Positions 43,072 through 52,734 of a stretch of 64,000 nt of DNA are shown piece by piece. The DNA is taken from NCBI GenBank assembly GCA_002483265.1, contig DLHO01000009.1:163128-227127 (forward strand), in the 5' to 3' direction. How positions within the stretch are numbered: the stretch's first letter is position 1; each line of letters begins with the position of its first letter. A program made the translations under genes and the position numbers. The notes under the pieces are model-generated. The model was not told the DNA's origin. It ran no database searches and saw only the letters and a program-made list of their open reading frames with translations. This stretch comes from Flavobacteriales bacterium UBA7666 (GTDB taxonomy: Bacteria > Bacteroidota > Bacteroidia > Flavobacteriales_D > Crocinitomicaceae).

Positions 43072-45606
43072 ATGAAAAAGTTACTCTCCTCTTTTTTGTT
43101 CCTGACGATCTTAAACGTTTGTTTCGGACAAAATGATTTGGTCTCCATCCAACGCTATTTACAAGAGCATGCTACTCAGTGGAATCTGAAAGCTGCCGAT
43201 TTCTCTAATCTGGAATTTGTTTCAAGCGCGTCCTCGAAGGCATCGAATACGAAGCATTTAAAAGTGCGTCAGACAAAAAATGGCATTTCCATTGTAGACG
43301 GATTTGGAATAATCACCATCCGCGACAATCAAGTGATCCACGTAACCACCAATTTTGTTTCAATCTCCGAACCAGTCAATCATTCAACCTTAAGTGCAGG
43401 ACAAGCTGTAACTGCAGCCATGAAGCATTTGAATTTGGCAGCTTCAGATCTGAAAGAACTTCAGAATAAAGAAAACTCGGTTCTCTTTTCAAAAGGAGGG
43501 ATTTCGAAAGAAGATATCCCGGTGAAATTGGTTTTGGGTGAGCACAAAGGGCAGCTAATGTATCTGTGGGATTTAAGTATTTATCCTCTCAATTCTGAAC
43601 ATTGGTGGTCGATGCGATTAAACGCAGAAACAGGTGAAATGATCTTCCAGAATGACTGGATCACACATTGCTCGGTAGAACATTGTTCCGATGAAAATCA
43701 TCAAATCGCTAAAACGATGATGGTTCCACCTCCACCTCCCGGAGCAGATCAGTATAAAGTATATGGCTTGCCAAATATCAGTCCGGCACACGGAGACAGA
43801 GTGTTAGTAGTGAATCCTTCAGATGTGACTTATTCTCCTTTTGGCTGGCACGATACGGACGGACTTGCCGGTGACGAATACACGATCACGTACGGAAACA
43901 ATGTCTATGCTGGCGAGGATATAGACAACGACGATATTCTGGGATATTCACCCGATGGAGGTGCAGGCCTTGATTTTAATTTCCCTTATGATTCATTGGT
44001 TGGTGTACAAGGGAACCTGGATGCGGTGATTACGAATTTATTCTACATGAACAACATGATGCACGACATTTGGGCGTATTATGGTTTTGACGAAGAAAGC
44101 GGGAATTTTCAGGAAACAAATTACGGTGGCTCCGGATTGGGGCAGGATCAGGTATATGCGCAGGCGCAGGACGGAAGTGGTACGAACAATGCGAATTTTG
44201 GGACACCACCCGACGGAATGAATCCAAGTATGCAAATGTATTTATGGACGGAAAGCAATGTTCCGGACTTGTTGACGATCAATTCGCCTGCCGGTATTGC
44301 AGGGGCATATTCATGTTCTACTGCAGGTTTCGGACCGCCGGTTCCAATTATTCCGATCACGGAAGATGTGATTTTAGTCATTGATGATGGAGTAGATACA
44401 ACGGACGGCTGTGGAGTGATTACAAACGGCGCAGCATTAGTTGGAAAAATTGCTTTGGTAAGAAGAGGGAATTGTACGTTTGGTGAAAAAGTAGAAGCAT
44501 GTGAGGCTATGGGTGCTGTTGCGGTAATTGTAATGAATAATACAGGAACAAGTACGCAAGCCATGGGAGGGAATTCAGTTACCATGATTCCTTCAATTAT
44601 GGTCTCAAAACCAAACGGAGATGCTTTTGTAAATCAAATAAACCAGGGAAATACGGTGAATGGAACCATCGTAAATCCGGGAGATTTAACCGCAACAGAT
44701 TCGGATTTTGACAATATGATTATTGCACACGAATATGGTCATGGAATTTCAACACGTTTGGTAGGTGGTGCAGATAATACAGATTGTTTGTGGAATGCCG
44801 AGCAAATGGGTGAGGGTTGGTCTGACTGGTTCGGATTGATGATTACGCAGGTTGCTTCCGATCAGGCGGGAGATGGAAGAGGAGTTGGAACATACGTTAC
44901 CAATGAACCCAATAACGGAGGCGGAATTCGTCCGGCGCAATATTCTACTGATTTTGCTATCAACGATTATACTTATGGGAATACAAACAATAATTCTTTG
45001 AGTGAACCACATGGAATTGGTTTTGTTTGGGCTAGTATACTTTGGGATCTAAACTGGGCCTTGATTGATGAATACGGTTTTGATGCAAATATTAAAACAG
45101 GAACCGGAGGAAATAACGTTGTCATGAATTTGGTGATCGAAGGATTAAAACTAACAGCTTGTGGACCGGGCTTTGTGGATGCTCGTGATGGGATTTTGGC
45201 AGCAGATCAAGTCCTTTACGGTGGTGCAAATACATGTTTGATTTGGGAAGTATTTGCACGAAGAGGTGTTGGATATTCAGCTGATCAGGGAAGTCCGAAT
45301 GATCGCAATGATCAGGTGGAAGCATTTAATATTCCTCCTGCATGTACTTTAGGGCTAAACGAAAACAAAGCAGCAGCTTCTGTGCAGGTTTATCCGAATC
45401 CAAGTAACGGAAAACTGACGATTAAAAACACAGTTTCTGAGATCCATGAAGTAAAATTGGTTGATCTGAGCGGGAAAGTAGTTTATACGAAAAGCGTAAG
45501 TGGAAACGAAGTTGTTTTAGACATCATCAGCCTGAATAAAGGCTTGTACATACTAAAAGTTCAAACCCAAAATGGTTCGGAAACTATCCGGGTAGAGAAA
45601 TTCTGA
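43072..45606 (+). CDS. M36 fungalysin-type metalloprotease, T9SS substrate
   Basis: The 844-residue protein has a signal peptide (to about residue 19), an FTP propeptide and PepSY-like region (about 45-200), and the M36 catalytic domain with HEYGH (H553, E554, H557) and GEGWSDWFGL supplying the third ligand. A protease-associated (PA) domain is inserted before the HExxH (about 410-520). A T9SS sorting domain starts at VYPNPSNGK. It is a secreted zinc protease made as a zymogen. All catalytic residues are intact. Confidence 0.94.
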   Translation: MKKLLSSFLFLTILNVCFGQNDLVSIQRYLQEHATQWNLKAADFSNLEFVSSASSKASNTKHLKVRQTKNGISIVDGFGIITIRDNQVIHVTTNFVSISEPVNHSTLSAGQAVTAAMKHLNLAASDLKELQNKENSVLFSKGGISKEDIPVKLVLGEHKGQLMYLWDLSIYPLNSEHWWSMRLNAETGEMIFQNDWITHCSVEHCSDENHQIAKTMMVPPPPPGADQYKVYGLPNISPAHGDRVLVVNPSDVTYSPFGWHDTDGLAGDEYTITYGNNVYAGEDIDNDDILGYSPDGGAGLDFNFPYDSLVGVQGNLDAVITNLFYMNNMMHDIWAYYGFDEESGNFQETNYGGSGLGQDQVYAQAQDGSGTNNANFGTPPDGMNPSMQMYLWTESNVPDLLTINSPAGIAGAYSCSTAGFGPPVPIIPITEDVILVIDDGVDTTDGCGVITNGAALVGKIALVRRGNCTFGEKVEACEAMGAVAVIVMNNTGTSTQAMGGNSVTMIPSIMVSKPNGDAFVNQINQGNTVNGTIVNPGDLTATDSDFDNMIIAHEYGHGISTRLVGGADNTDCLWNAEQMGEGWSDWFGLMITQVASDQAGDGRGVGTYVTNEPNNGGGIRPAQYSTDFAINDYTYGNTNNNSLSEPHGIGFVWASILWDLNWALIDEYGFDANIKTGTGGNNVVMNLVIEGLKLTACGPGFVDARDGILAADQVLYGGANTCLIWEVFARRGVGYSADQGSPNDRNDQVEAFNIPPACTLGLNENKAAASVQVYPNPSNGKLTIKNTVSEIHEVKLVDLSGKVVYTKSVSGNEVVLDIISLNKGLYILKVQTQNGSETIRVEKF

Positions 45607-45651
45607 TTCTAGCATGATTCTTGTGAAAATGAGCTGACAAATTGATTCCTT

Positions 45652-46386
45652 ATGAAATACTTGCTTGTCAGCTCCTTTTTTGGTTTTATGTTGTTGTTTC
45701 TTGCGACTTCAGACTTCGCAAAGGAACTATTCACTCCTGAAAAGGAAGTCTTCGAAAATCCTTTAGACCGCATTTTAGGAGAAAAGCTGTTGGATGATGG
45801 GACTTTACGTAAAGATAATTTTGATTCAATTCTGCATATTGGGGCATCTTATTTAAGGGATTCATCTGAAATTTATAAGATTCAAAAACTAAGTGAGAAT
45901 GTGTTTTTATTGATTAGAAAAAGATGCTTTCTCAATACCAGAAACTATTCACTCTTTGTAAAAACCGAAGGGAATAAAATAGTTTCGTATCACAGAATTC
46001 CAGATTTCGGGGTGAATAGTGCTTTGGTATCAGACAAAAGAATTTATTTCATTTGTGATGATAACAATAGCAATAGTCGGTTTAGGAAACCTTCCTACTA
46101 TGTAGGAATAGCTTGTATGGATTCGAATTTTGATGAAATGTGGAAAATCTTTTCCAGGTCAGACCAGTATTTCTTTTATGCCGCCGGATTGAGTCTGAAA
46201 GACACTGTTTTACATGCTGAAGTTGAAATTCATGGACAAGGCAGTTCAACGATGTGCACGGATTTTTTTGATGTTCAACTCACCAAATCAGGAAAAGCTA
46301 CAAGCTCACAATTTATTGGCACGCATTCTTGTGCTGGAAGAAATGTGCCAGAGTTGGAAACAATACACACAATGTTTAAAGATTAA
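45652..46386 (+). CDS. exported protein of unknown function
   Basis: The 244-residue protein begins with a hydrophobic segment (3-19) that reads as a signal peptide or anchor. The rest is mixed alpha/beta without a recognised domain; the second half has strands such as RIYFICDDNNSNS and a pair of cysteines near the end. It lies 45 bases after the M36 protease gene and may share its transcript. No sorting domain is visible. Confidence 0.62.
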   Translation: MKYLLVSSFFGFMLLFLATSDFAKELFTPEKEVFENPLDRILGEKLLDDGTLRKDNFDSILHIGASYLRDSSEIYKIQKLSENVFLLIRKRCFLNTRNYSLFVKTEGNKIVSYHRIPDFGVNSALVSDKRIYFICDDNNSNSRFRKPSYYVGIACMDSNFDEMWKIFSRSDQYFFYAAGLSLKDTVLHAEVEIHGQGSSTMCTDFFDVQLTKSGKATSSQFIGTHSCAGRNVPELETIHTMFKD

Positions 46387-46441
46387 TTAAATCTAAAACA
46401 AATAATATAATAGAAAACCTTCGTGCTCCTTGTGGTTACAC

Positions 46442-49246
46442 TTAATGTGCATCCAGCCAGTTGTTGGCCAATTCCATTTCAACCTCCATCGGAACAGCCA
46501 ATGAAATCGCATGTTCCATCGCTTCTTTCACCAAAGCCTTCATGATTTCATGTTCGTCTTTATGAACATCAAACACGAGCTCATCATGCACCTGCAAGAT
46601 CATTTTGGATTGAACATTTGCTTTTGCCATCGCTTTATCAACTGCAACCATGGCTAATTTTACGATGTCAGCCGCAGAACCCTGAATTGGCGCATTCACC
46701 GCATTTCGCTCCGCAAAACCTCTTACCACTGCATTTGCCGAATTAATATCCGGTAAGTAACGACGGCGTTGCATGATCGTTTCCACGTATCCGTTTTCAC
46801 GCGCATCTTTTACGGCTTTGTCCATGTACGTTTTAATAGTCGAATACTGTGCGAAGTACGAATCAATGATTTGTTTTGCCTCTGTTCTGCTAATTCCCAG
46901 GTTCTGAGAAAGACCAAATGCCGACTGTCCGTAAATGATTCCGAAGTTCACCGCTTTGGCAGCGCTGCGTTGGTCTTTTGTCACGTCATCCAATTCCACA
47001 TGGAATACTTTTGCAGCCGTTGCTCGGTGAATATCCACTTTATCTCTAAAGGCTTGAATCATATTCGTGTCTTCCGCCAATGCCGCAATAATGCGCAATT
47101 CAATCTGGGAATAATCCGCAGACATCAACTGGAAGTCTTCAGAACGTGCTATAAATGCCTTACGAATCTCTTTTCCACGTTCACTGCGGATTGGAATGTT
47201 TTGCAAGTTTGGATTATTGGAACTCAAACGACCGGTAGCAGTCACAGTTTGCATATAGCTCGTATGAACTCTTCCGTCAACAGGATCTTTCAAGGTCGGA
47301 AGTGGATCCACATAAGTAGATTTCAACTTCTTCATTTGTCGGTAATCCAAAATACACGGAATGATCTCGTGATCGTTTTTATGCTGTTGCAGTATGTCCT
47401 CAGATGTAGCGTATTGACCGGTTTTGGTCTTTTTGGCTTTGGAAGAAATCTTCATGTGATCAAATAGTACATCACCCAATTGTTTCGGAGAATCTACATT
47501 GAAATCCATTCCGGCCAATTCTTTGATTCGAATTTCCAGAGCTGCCGTTTCGTCTGCAAGTTGTTTGGAATAGGCTTCCAAATGCGGAATGTCGATTGCG
47601 ATACCCTCTTCTTCCATTTTTGCAAGAACAGAAACCAAAGGCATTTCCATTTCATAGAACAATTTTTTCAAATGGTCTTTTTCTATCTGAGGACCAAATA
47701 ATTGTTTCAATTGGAAGGTAATATCCGCATCTTCACAAGCGTAGTCACTGATTGCTTCCGGAGGTAAATCTCCCATGTTTCCCTGACCTTTTCCTTTTTT
47801 ACCAATCAAGGTCTCAATACTTACCGGAGTGTAATTCAGGTAGTATTCTGCCAGGAAATCCATTCCCTGTTTGGATTCCGGTTGAATTAAATAATGAGCA
47901 ATCATGGTATCGAATAACGGCCCTTCAAATTGAACTCCGTAACGATGCAAGACCTGAATATCGTATTTCATATTGTGAGCAATCTTCTCGATTGTTTTGC
48001 TCTCAAAAAACGGTTTGAATTCGTCTACAATTACCTGTGCTTCGGTTCGATCTTTTGGAACAGCAACATAATATCCCTCACGTTCCTTGTATGAGAATGA
48101 CATTCCAACCAGGTCGGCATGCAAGGCATTGATATCTGTTGTTTCCGTGTCAAAACACACGGATTTTTCTTTCATTAATTTAGTCAGTAAAGCTTTACGT
48201 TCTTCTGGTAAAGTCACCAAATGATAAGAAGGTTTTTCGGTTGCAATGGTCTTTACTCCGCTTGTTGGCTGTGCTTGCTGCACATCTACCAAACTTTGCG
48301 TTCCGAATAGATCCAACTGACCATTTTCACTTACTCCTGCTGATGTAACTACAATTTCTTCACCTGTAATTCGCTTTGCCAGATTTCGGAATTCCAAATC
48401 CGTGAAAATATCGAGGATGAGTTCTTTATTTGGTTCTTCCAGTTTCAATTCTTCAGCATTAAACTCAACGGGTGAATCGAGGATAATCGTTGCAAGCAAT
48501 TTGGAAATAAGTCCCTGTTCTTTGAAATTGATGACATTTTCTTTCATCTTTCCTTTCAGATCTTCTACATTTTCAAAAACACCCTCCATCGATCCGTAAT
48601 CTGCGATCAGTTTTTTGGCAGTCTTCTCACCAACACCCGGAATTCCCGGAATATTATCGGCAGCATCTCCCCACAATCCCAAAATGTCAATGACTTGCAG
48701 CGGATTTTCAACTTCAAACTTTTCACACACTTCTTTCACGCCCATAATAGAGGCAGGATCTCCACCACGACCCGGTTTGTAAATGAAAATATTCTCACTC
48801 ACTAACTGACCGAAATCCTTATCAGGAGTCATCATATACGTAATGAATCCTTCTTTTTCGGCCATTTTTGCCATCGTCCCGATCAAATCATCCGCCTCGT
48901 ATCCGTCTACAACGTACATGGGGATTCGGAATGCTTCAATAATGCGTTTGATTGGTTCGATCATGTTTCGGATATCCTCCGGCATTTCTTCCCGATGCGC
49001 TTTGTAAGCGGCAAAATCTACATTTCGATTTGTTGCTCCTCCCGGAGGATCAAAAACTACAGCAATATGCGTGGGCTTCTCTTTATTGAGAATGTCGATT
49101 AGCACATTGGTAAAGCCAAAAGCTGCGGAAGTGTTTTGTCCTTTTGAGTTTACCCTTGGGTTTTTTGCAAAAGCAAAATATGCCCTGTAAATCAAGGCGA
49201 AGGCATCTAATAAGAACAGTTTTTTATCTGACTCCGGAGTAAGCAT
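46442..49246 (-). CDS. polA: DNA polymerase I
   Basis: The 934-residue three-domain PolA has an N-terminal 5'-3' flap exonuclease (VVFDPPGGATNRN, YEADDLIGT). The 3'-5' proofreading domain has its acidic residues intact (CFDTETTD, HNMKYDIQVL, YACEDADITF). The polymerase A domain has the palm and fingers motifs SADYSQIELRIIA, RSAAKAVNFGIIYG and QVHDELVFDVH. It fills gaps and removes primers during replication and repair. ATG 49244-49246 is preferred; three codons earlier the frame has only a TTG. An imperfect -7 box TAAACTTG (49269-49276) precedes it. Confidence 0.97.
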   Translation of the reverse strand: MLTPESDKKLFLLDAFALIYRAYFAFAKNPRVNSKGQNTSAAFGFTNVLIDILNKEKPTHIAVVFDPPGGATNRNVDFAAYKAHREEMPEDIRNMIEPIKRIIEAFRIPMYVVDGYEADDLIGTMAKMAEKEGFITYMMTPDKDFGQLVSENIFIYKPGRGGDPASIMGVKEVCEKFEVENPLQVIDILGLWGDAADNIPGIPGVGEKTAKKLIADYGSMEGVFENVEDLKGKMKENVINFKEQGLISKLLATIILDSPVEFNAEELKLEEPNKELILDIFTDLEFRNLAKRITGEEIVVTSAGVSENGQLDLFGTQSLVDVQQAQPTSGVKTIATEKPSYHLVTLPEERKALLTKLMKEKSVCFDTETTDINALHADLVGMSFSYKEREGYYVAVPKDRTEAQVIVDEFKPFFESKTIEKIAHNMKYDIQVLHRYGVQFEGPLFDTMIAHYLIQPESKQGMDFLAEYYLNYTPVSIETLIGKKGKGQGNMGDLPPEAISDYACEDADITFQLKQLFGPQIEKDHLKKLFYEMEMPLVSVLAKMEEEGIAIDIPHLEAYSKQLADETAALEIRIKELAGMDFNVDSPKQLGDVLFDHMKISSKAKKTKTGQYATSEDILQQHKNDHEIIPCILDYRQMKKLKSTYVDPLPTLKDPVDGRVHTSYMQTVTATGRLSSNNPNLQNIPIRSERGKEIRKAFIARSEDFQLMSADYSQIELRIIAALAEDTNMIQAFRDKVDIHRATAAKVFHVELDDVTKDQRSAAKAVNFGIIYGQSAFGLSQNLGISRTEAKQIIDSYFAQYSTIKTYMDKAVKDARENGYVETIMQRRRYLPDINSANAVVRGFAERNAVNAPIQGSAADIVKLAMVAVDKAMAKANVQSKMILQVHDELVFDVHKDEHEIMKALVKEAMEHAISLAVPMEVEMELANNWLDAH

Positions 49247-49403
49247 AATCTTCAAAAATTGTGAAGTACAAGTTTAAGGCAAATTCGGCAATTTTCAGGT
49301 TGTTCTTCGAATAATTCCCACCTGGTTTTGAATTTTTATTCAAACAGAGATTAAGTTAAGGGAACAACGTTTTTATGTGATTTAAAGGGGATTATTTGTG
49401 TAA

Positions 49404-49411
49404 TAAATTTG
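49404..49411 (+). promoter_or_regulatory. -7 promoter box in the 458-base gap before the Cys-rich repeat gene
   Basis: TAAATTTG on the plus strand is a perfect match, about 300 bases before the repeat-protein ATG. The rest of the 49256-49713 gap holds the polA promoter and AT-rich sequence; I see no gene in it. If used, this promoter implies an unusually long leader. Confidence 0.4.
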
Positions 49412-49713
49412 CCAAAATAACCAAACATGTTATATAAATCACAATTAGAATAAGGAAATTATAAACCGTTAATATTCATTTTGTGGCGTGAAATCTATTT
49501 ATTAGATGAAAAAACATACCAGGTATGAAGCTTTCTTAAAATGTTAAACTTTGGAATAGTGAGAAAAAGTACTTATAACATGCTGTATATTAGCTTTCTC
49601 ACAAGTAACTATTCACACCATGGAAAGAATCCACATCAACTCGTCTTGAACATTTCAATGTTAAAAAAATAACTACTAACAGTTTTATTACACACTATTT
49701 ACTTTTACATCTT

Positions 49714-52563
49714 ATGAAACAATTTCTAAAATTAGTCTGTTTCGTGCTGCTTTATTGTGCAGGAAACAATTTACTAGCTCAGACTGGTGCTGGGGGACCT
49801 TGCCCTGATATCAATGTCAGTACTGGTATTGATGCTACTGGAAATGCAATTGCCATCGGTGCGACCGATCCTTTCTGGACAATTAGTTCAGGGCCAGTTG
49901 GGCCAGTAGCAAAACGTGTACAGAGCTACCTTCCTTATTGGCAAGTAACACCTGTACCAGTAACAAATGCTTGCTGGATCAATGGTTCAGGCACGATTTT
50001 TAACAATGCAACGGGAAATTACACGTTCTCGCGAACCTTTACCATTGCACCGGGAGCAACCAGTTTTACCACAAATTTCGGTATCGCTTGGGATGATGTT
50101 TTGGTTTCAATCCAGCTGATTCCACCGGGTGCCGGACCTGCTATTCCGCTTACTGTTCCCCCATCAGCGCCTTACATGGTAAGTCCGCCGATTGGTTATA
50201 CAGTTCTGTCACCAGCCGCAGGAGTATGGACCATCGAATGTGTTGTTAATTTTGTCGATAATGTTGGTGCTTTCATTCTTTCAGGTTCAATCGACGTAGA
50301 TTGTAACGATAATCCTTGCACATGTGAAAACGTTCATCCTGAATTTACGTACACAACATCTACTGATTGTATTACTACATTCACTGCGATGATTAACCCT
50401 AACTGTGCTAACACTTCGACTCAGATTGAATGGATTATCGATGGAGTTTCAGCTGGATTTGGACCGACATTCAATTATGCATTCTTAACCAACGGTCCAC
50501 ATACTGTCTGCATGGTAGTAACTGTAACCTTAGCTGATGGAACCCTGTGTCACAAAGAATCCTGTCGCACTGTAAACATTGATTGCAACCCTTGTAGCTG
50601 TGATCTGGTCATACCTCATTTTACTTACACGGTCGATAAGTGCATCGCCCAATTCGTAGCAGATCCTTCGTTACCTTGTTGTATTAAAGACATCAATTAT
50701 GAATGGTATGTAGACGGTTTACCTGCGGGAAGTGGACAAAACTTTAGTCACACTTTTACTTCAAATGGGTTCTATAATGTCTGTTTGTTCATTACGGCTA
50801 CTTTAAATGATGGAACAGTATGTTACAAAGAAATATGTCAGCTAGTCGAAATAAAAGATTGTGACGAATGTAATTGTAATCAACTTCAACCGTCATTCAA
50901 TTTCAATATCGTGAACTGTGAAGGTTATTTCGATGCCGTAGTTTCGGCGCCACCTTGTATGACAGAATTTACGTATCAATGGTATGTCAATGGACTTCCT
51001 TCAGGAACAGGACCAAATCTGATTTATACGTTCCCTGCTAACGGACCATATAATATTTGTCTGCTAGTAACTACAATTATGCCAGATGGAAGTTCTTGTA
51101 CGAAGGAATTCTGTAAGATCGTTAAGGTGAAAGACTGTGATCCTTGTAATTGTGATCAGCTTCAGATAGGTTTTGATCACTTCTTAGAAAATTGCATTGG
51201 ACATTTCACCGGTCTTGTAGGACTTCCTGCTTGTATGGAGATTACTGGATGGAATTGGTCGGTAAATGGTGTTTACGTTGGTTCGGGTCCAGTATTTGAT
51301 TATACCTTCCCAGCAAATGGTTTCTACAATGTTTGCCTGACGGTTATTACACAAATGCCTGATGGACAGAAATGTGTCAAAGAAGTATGTCAGCTGGTTG
51401 AAGTGAAAGATTGTGATGAATGCAACTGTCAACAGTTACAGCCCAATTTCGAATACCAAATAAATCATTGTGATGTGGAACTACAAGGAGAGGCTTATGG
51501 TCCTAATTGTATGTCCAATTACCAATACGAATGGTATGTAAATGGTTCACCTGTAGGAAGCGGACAAAATTTCGTTTGGACTGCTCCAGCTAATGGAACT
51601 TACACAATCTGTCTATATGTTACGGTAACTTTACCTGATGGAACCCTGTGTCACAAAGAACTGTGCAAAGACATTGTAATAACTGATTGTGATCAATGCA
51701 ATTGCAGTGATATAGTAGCAGGATTTAATTGGCAGATTGTTCAGTGTACCGCTTACTTCAACGCATATTTTAACCAGACTCCATGTATACAAAGCTACTC
51801 GATTGATTGGTATGTGGATGGTCTATACGTTGGTTCTGGAACACCATTCTCTATGCCAGCAGCAGGAAATGGTAGTCACACTGTTTGTATGGTGCTTACT
51901 ACTGTTCTCACCAATGGACAAGTATGCCAGACCGAATCATGCAAAACGATTGATGTAGTTGGTTGTGGATGCCCTTGCAGTCTCTTGAATGGAATAATTA
52001 ATTTCCAAGTTGACCACTGTAATATCCACCTCGTGGCACAACCCCAGATTCCGCAATGTATGGTAAATTCATCGGTTCCAACAAGCTATAGTTGGACAGT
52101 TAATGGTTCATATGCAGGTTCAGGTCCTGTAATTAACTATACAGCCGGTGGAAATGGTACTTACCATGTTTGTGTACTGATTGTTGTTACAAAGCCAAAC
52201 GGACAGAAGTGTGAAAAAATGGTCTGTAAGGATATTGTTGTAAGCAATTGTAATTCAACGCCAACAAATCCACAGACGATTAATCAGCCAGGTCCAACAA
52301 TGGAAGAGTCGTTAAAGCTTTACCCAAATCCGGCTAGTACGGAGCTCAATATCGATTTCATAACGAAAGACGCAGGAACCGTAAACATTACCTTCAAAAC
52401 AATAGATGGTAAAGTGTTCCTAAATCAATCGATCGACGCCCAAGCGGGACCACAACGACTTAAAATGCCGATTGCGCCAATGGTTTCAGATGAAATGATT
52501 TTGGTTGAGATCACTGTGGACGGTGAAACAACTATCCGTAAAGTAAGTGTTGTAAAGCACTGA
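49714..52563 (+). CDS. cysteine-rich seven-repeat surface protein, T9SS substrate
   Basis: The 949-residue protein has a signal peptide (cut near LLAQ) and an N-terminal beta domain (about 25-199). Seven tandem repeats of about 92 residues follow (about 200-845), then a T9SS sorting domain from LYPNPASTE (867 on). Each repeat has the pattern CxC-L-x-F, a central C, P-C, a PKD-like core W-x-V-(D/N)-G-x-x-x-G-(S/T)-G, N-G-x-Y-x-(V/I)-C, (L/M)-x-(D/N)-G-x-x-C-x-K-E-x-C and a closing D-C, i.e. seven or more cysteines. This suggests PKD-like domains stapled by disulfides. No enzymatic motif is visible; a structural or adhesive surface role is an inference. Confidence 0.85.
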   Translation: MKQFLKLVCFVLLYCAGNNLLAQTGAGGPCPDINVSTGIDATGNAIAIGATDPFWTISSGPVGPVAKRVQSYLPYWQVTPVPVTNACWINGSGTIFNNATGNYTFSRTFTIAPGATSFTTNFGIAWDDVLVSIQLIPPGAGPAIPLTVPPSAPYMVSPPIGYTVLSPAAGVWTIECVVNFVDNVGAFILSGSIDVDCNDNPCTCENVHPEFTYTTSTDCITTFTAMINPNCANTSTQIEWIIDGVSAGFGPTFNYAFLTNGPHTVCMVVTVTLADGTLCHKESCRTVNIDCNPCSCDLVIPHFTYTVDKCIAQFVADPSLPCCIKDINYEWYVDGLPAGSGQNFSHTFTSNGFYNVCLFITATLNDGTVCYKEICQLVEIKDCDECNCNQLQPSFNFNIVNCEGYFDAVVSAPPCMTEFTYQWYVNGLPSGTGPNLIYTFPANGPYNICLLVTTIMPDGSSCTKEFCKIVKVKDCDPCNCDQLQIGFDHFLENCIGHFTGLVGLPACMEITGWNWSVNGVYVGSGPVFDYTFPANGFYNVCLTVITQMPDGQKCVKEVCQLVEVKDCDECNCQQLQPNFEYQINHCDVELQGEAYGPNCMSNYQYEWYVNGSPVGSGQNFVWTAPANGTYTICLYVTVTLPDGTLCHKELCKDIVITDCDQCNCSDIVAGFNWQIVQCTAYFNAYFNQTPCIQSYSIDWYVDGLYVGSGTPFSMPAAGNGSHTVCMVLTTVLTNGQVCQTESCKTIDVVGCGCPCSLLNGIINFQVDHCNIHLVAQPQIPQCMVNSSVPTSYSWTVNGSYAGSGPVINYTAGGNGTYHVCVLIVVTKPNGQKCEKMVCKDIVVSNCNSTPTNPQTINQPGPTMEESLKLYPNPASTELNIDFITKDAGTVNITFKTIDGKVFLNQSIDAQAGPQRLKMPIAPMVSDEMILVEITVDGETTIRKVSVVKH

Positions 52564-52591
52564 TTTTAAATCATAGCCAATAACATGTTTG

Positions 52592-52629
52592 AAAAGCCGT
52601 TCCTCTCTTCTGAGTGGGATGGCTTTTTT
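52592..52629 (+). terminator. terminator of the Cys-rich repeat gene
   Basis: AAAAGCC pairs with GGCTTTT and the stem extends through GTTCC/GGGAT with wobble pairs, around a 12-base loop. A T-run follows. Confidence 0.8.
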
Positions 52630-52734
52630 ACTTTTCCAATGATCCGTGATTCTGTTTGCGAATTAACAGCTGAAACTTTATAACTATTCCAAATTCCTGA
52701 ACTTTCAGCTCCTGATTTCACCCATCTTTGTAAG

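Noticed and set aside
46769..47467. 232-codon open frame opposite polA
   Set aside because: It is antisense to the conserved polymerase domain and is Cys/His/Phe-rich in the way typical of shadow frames.
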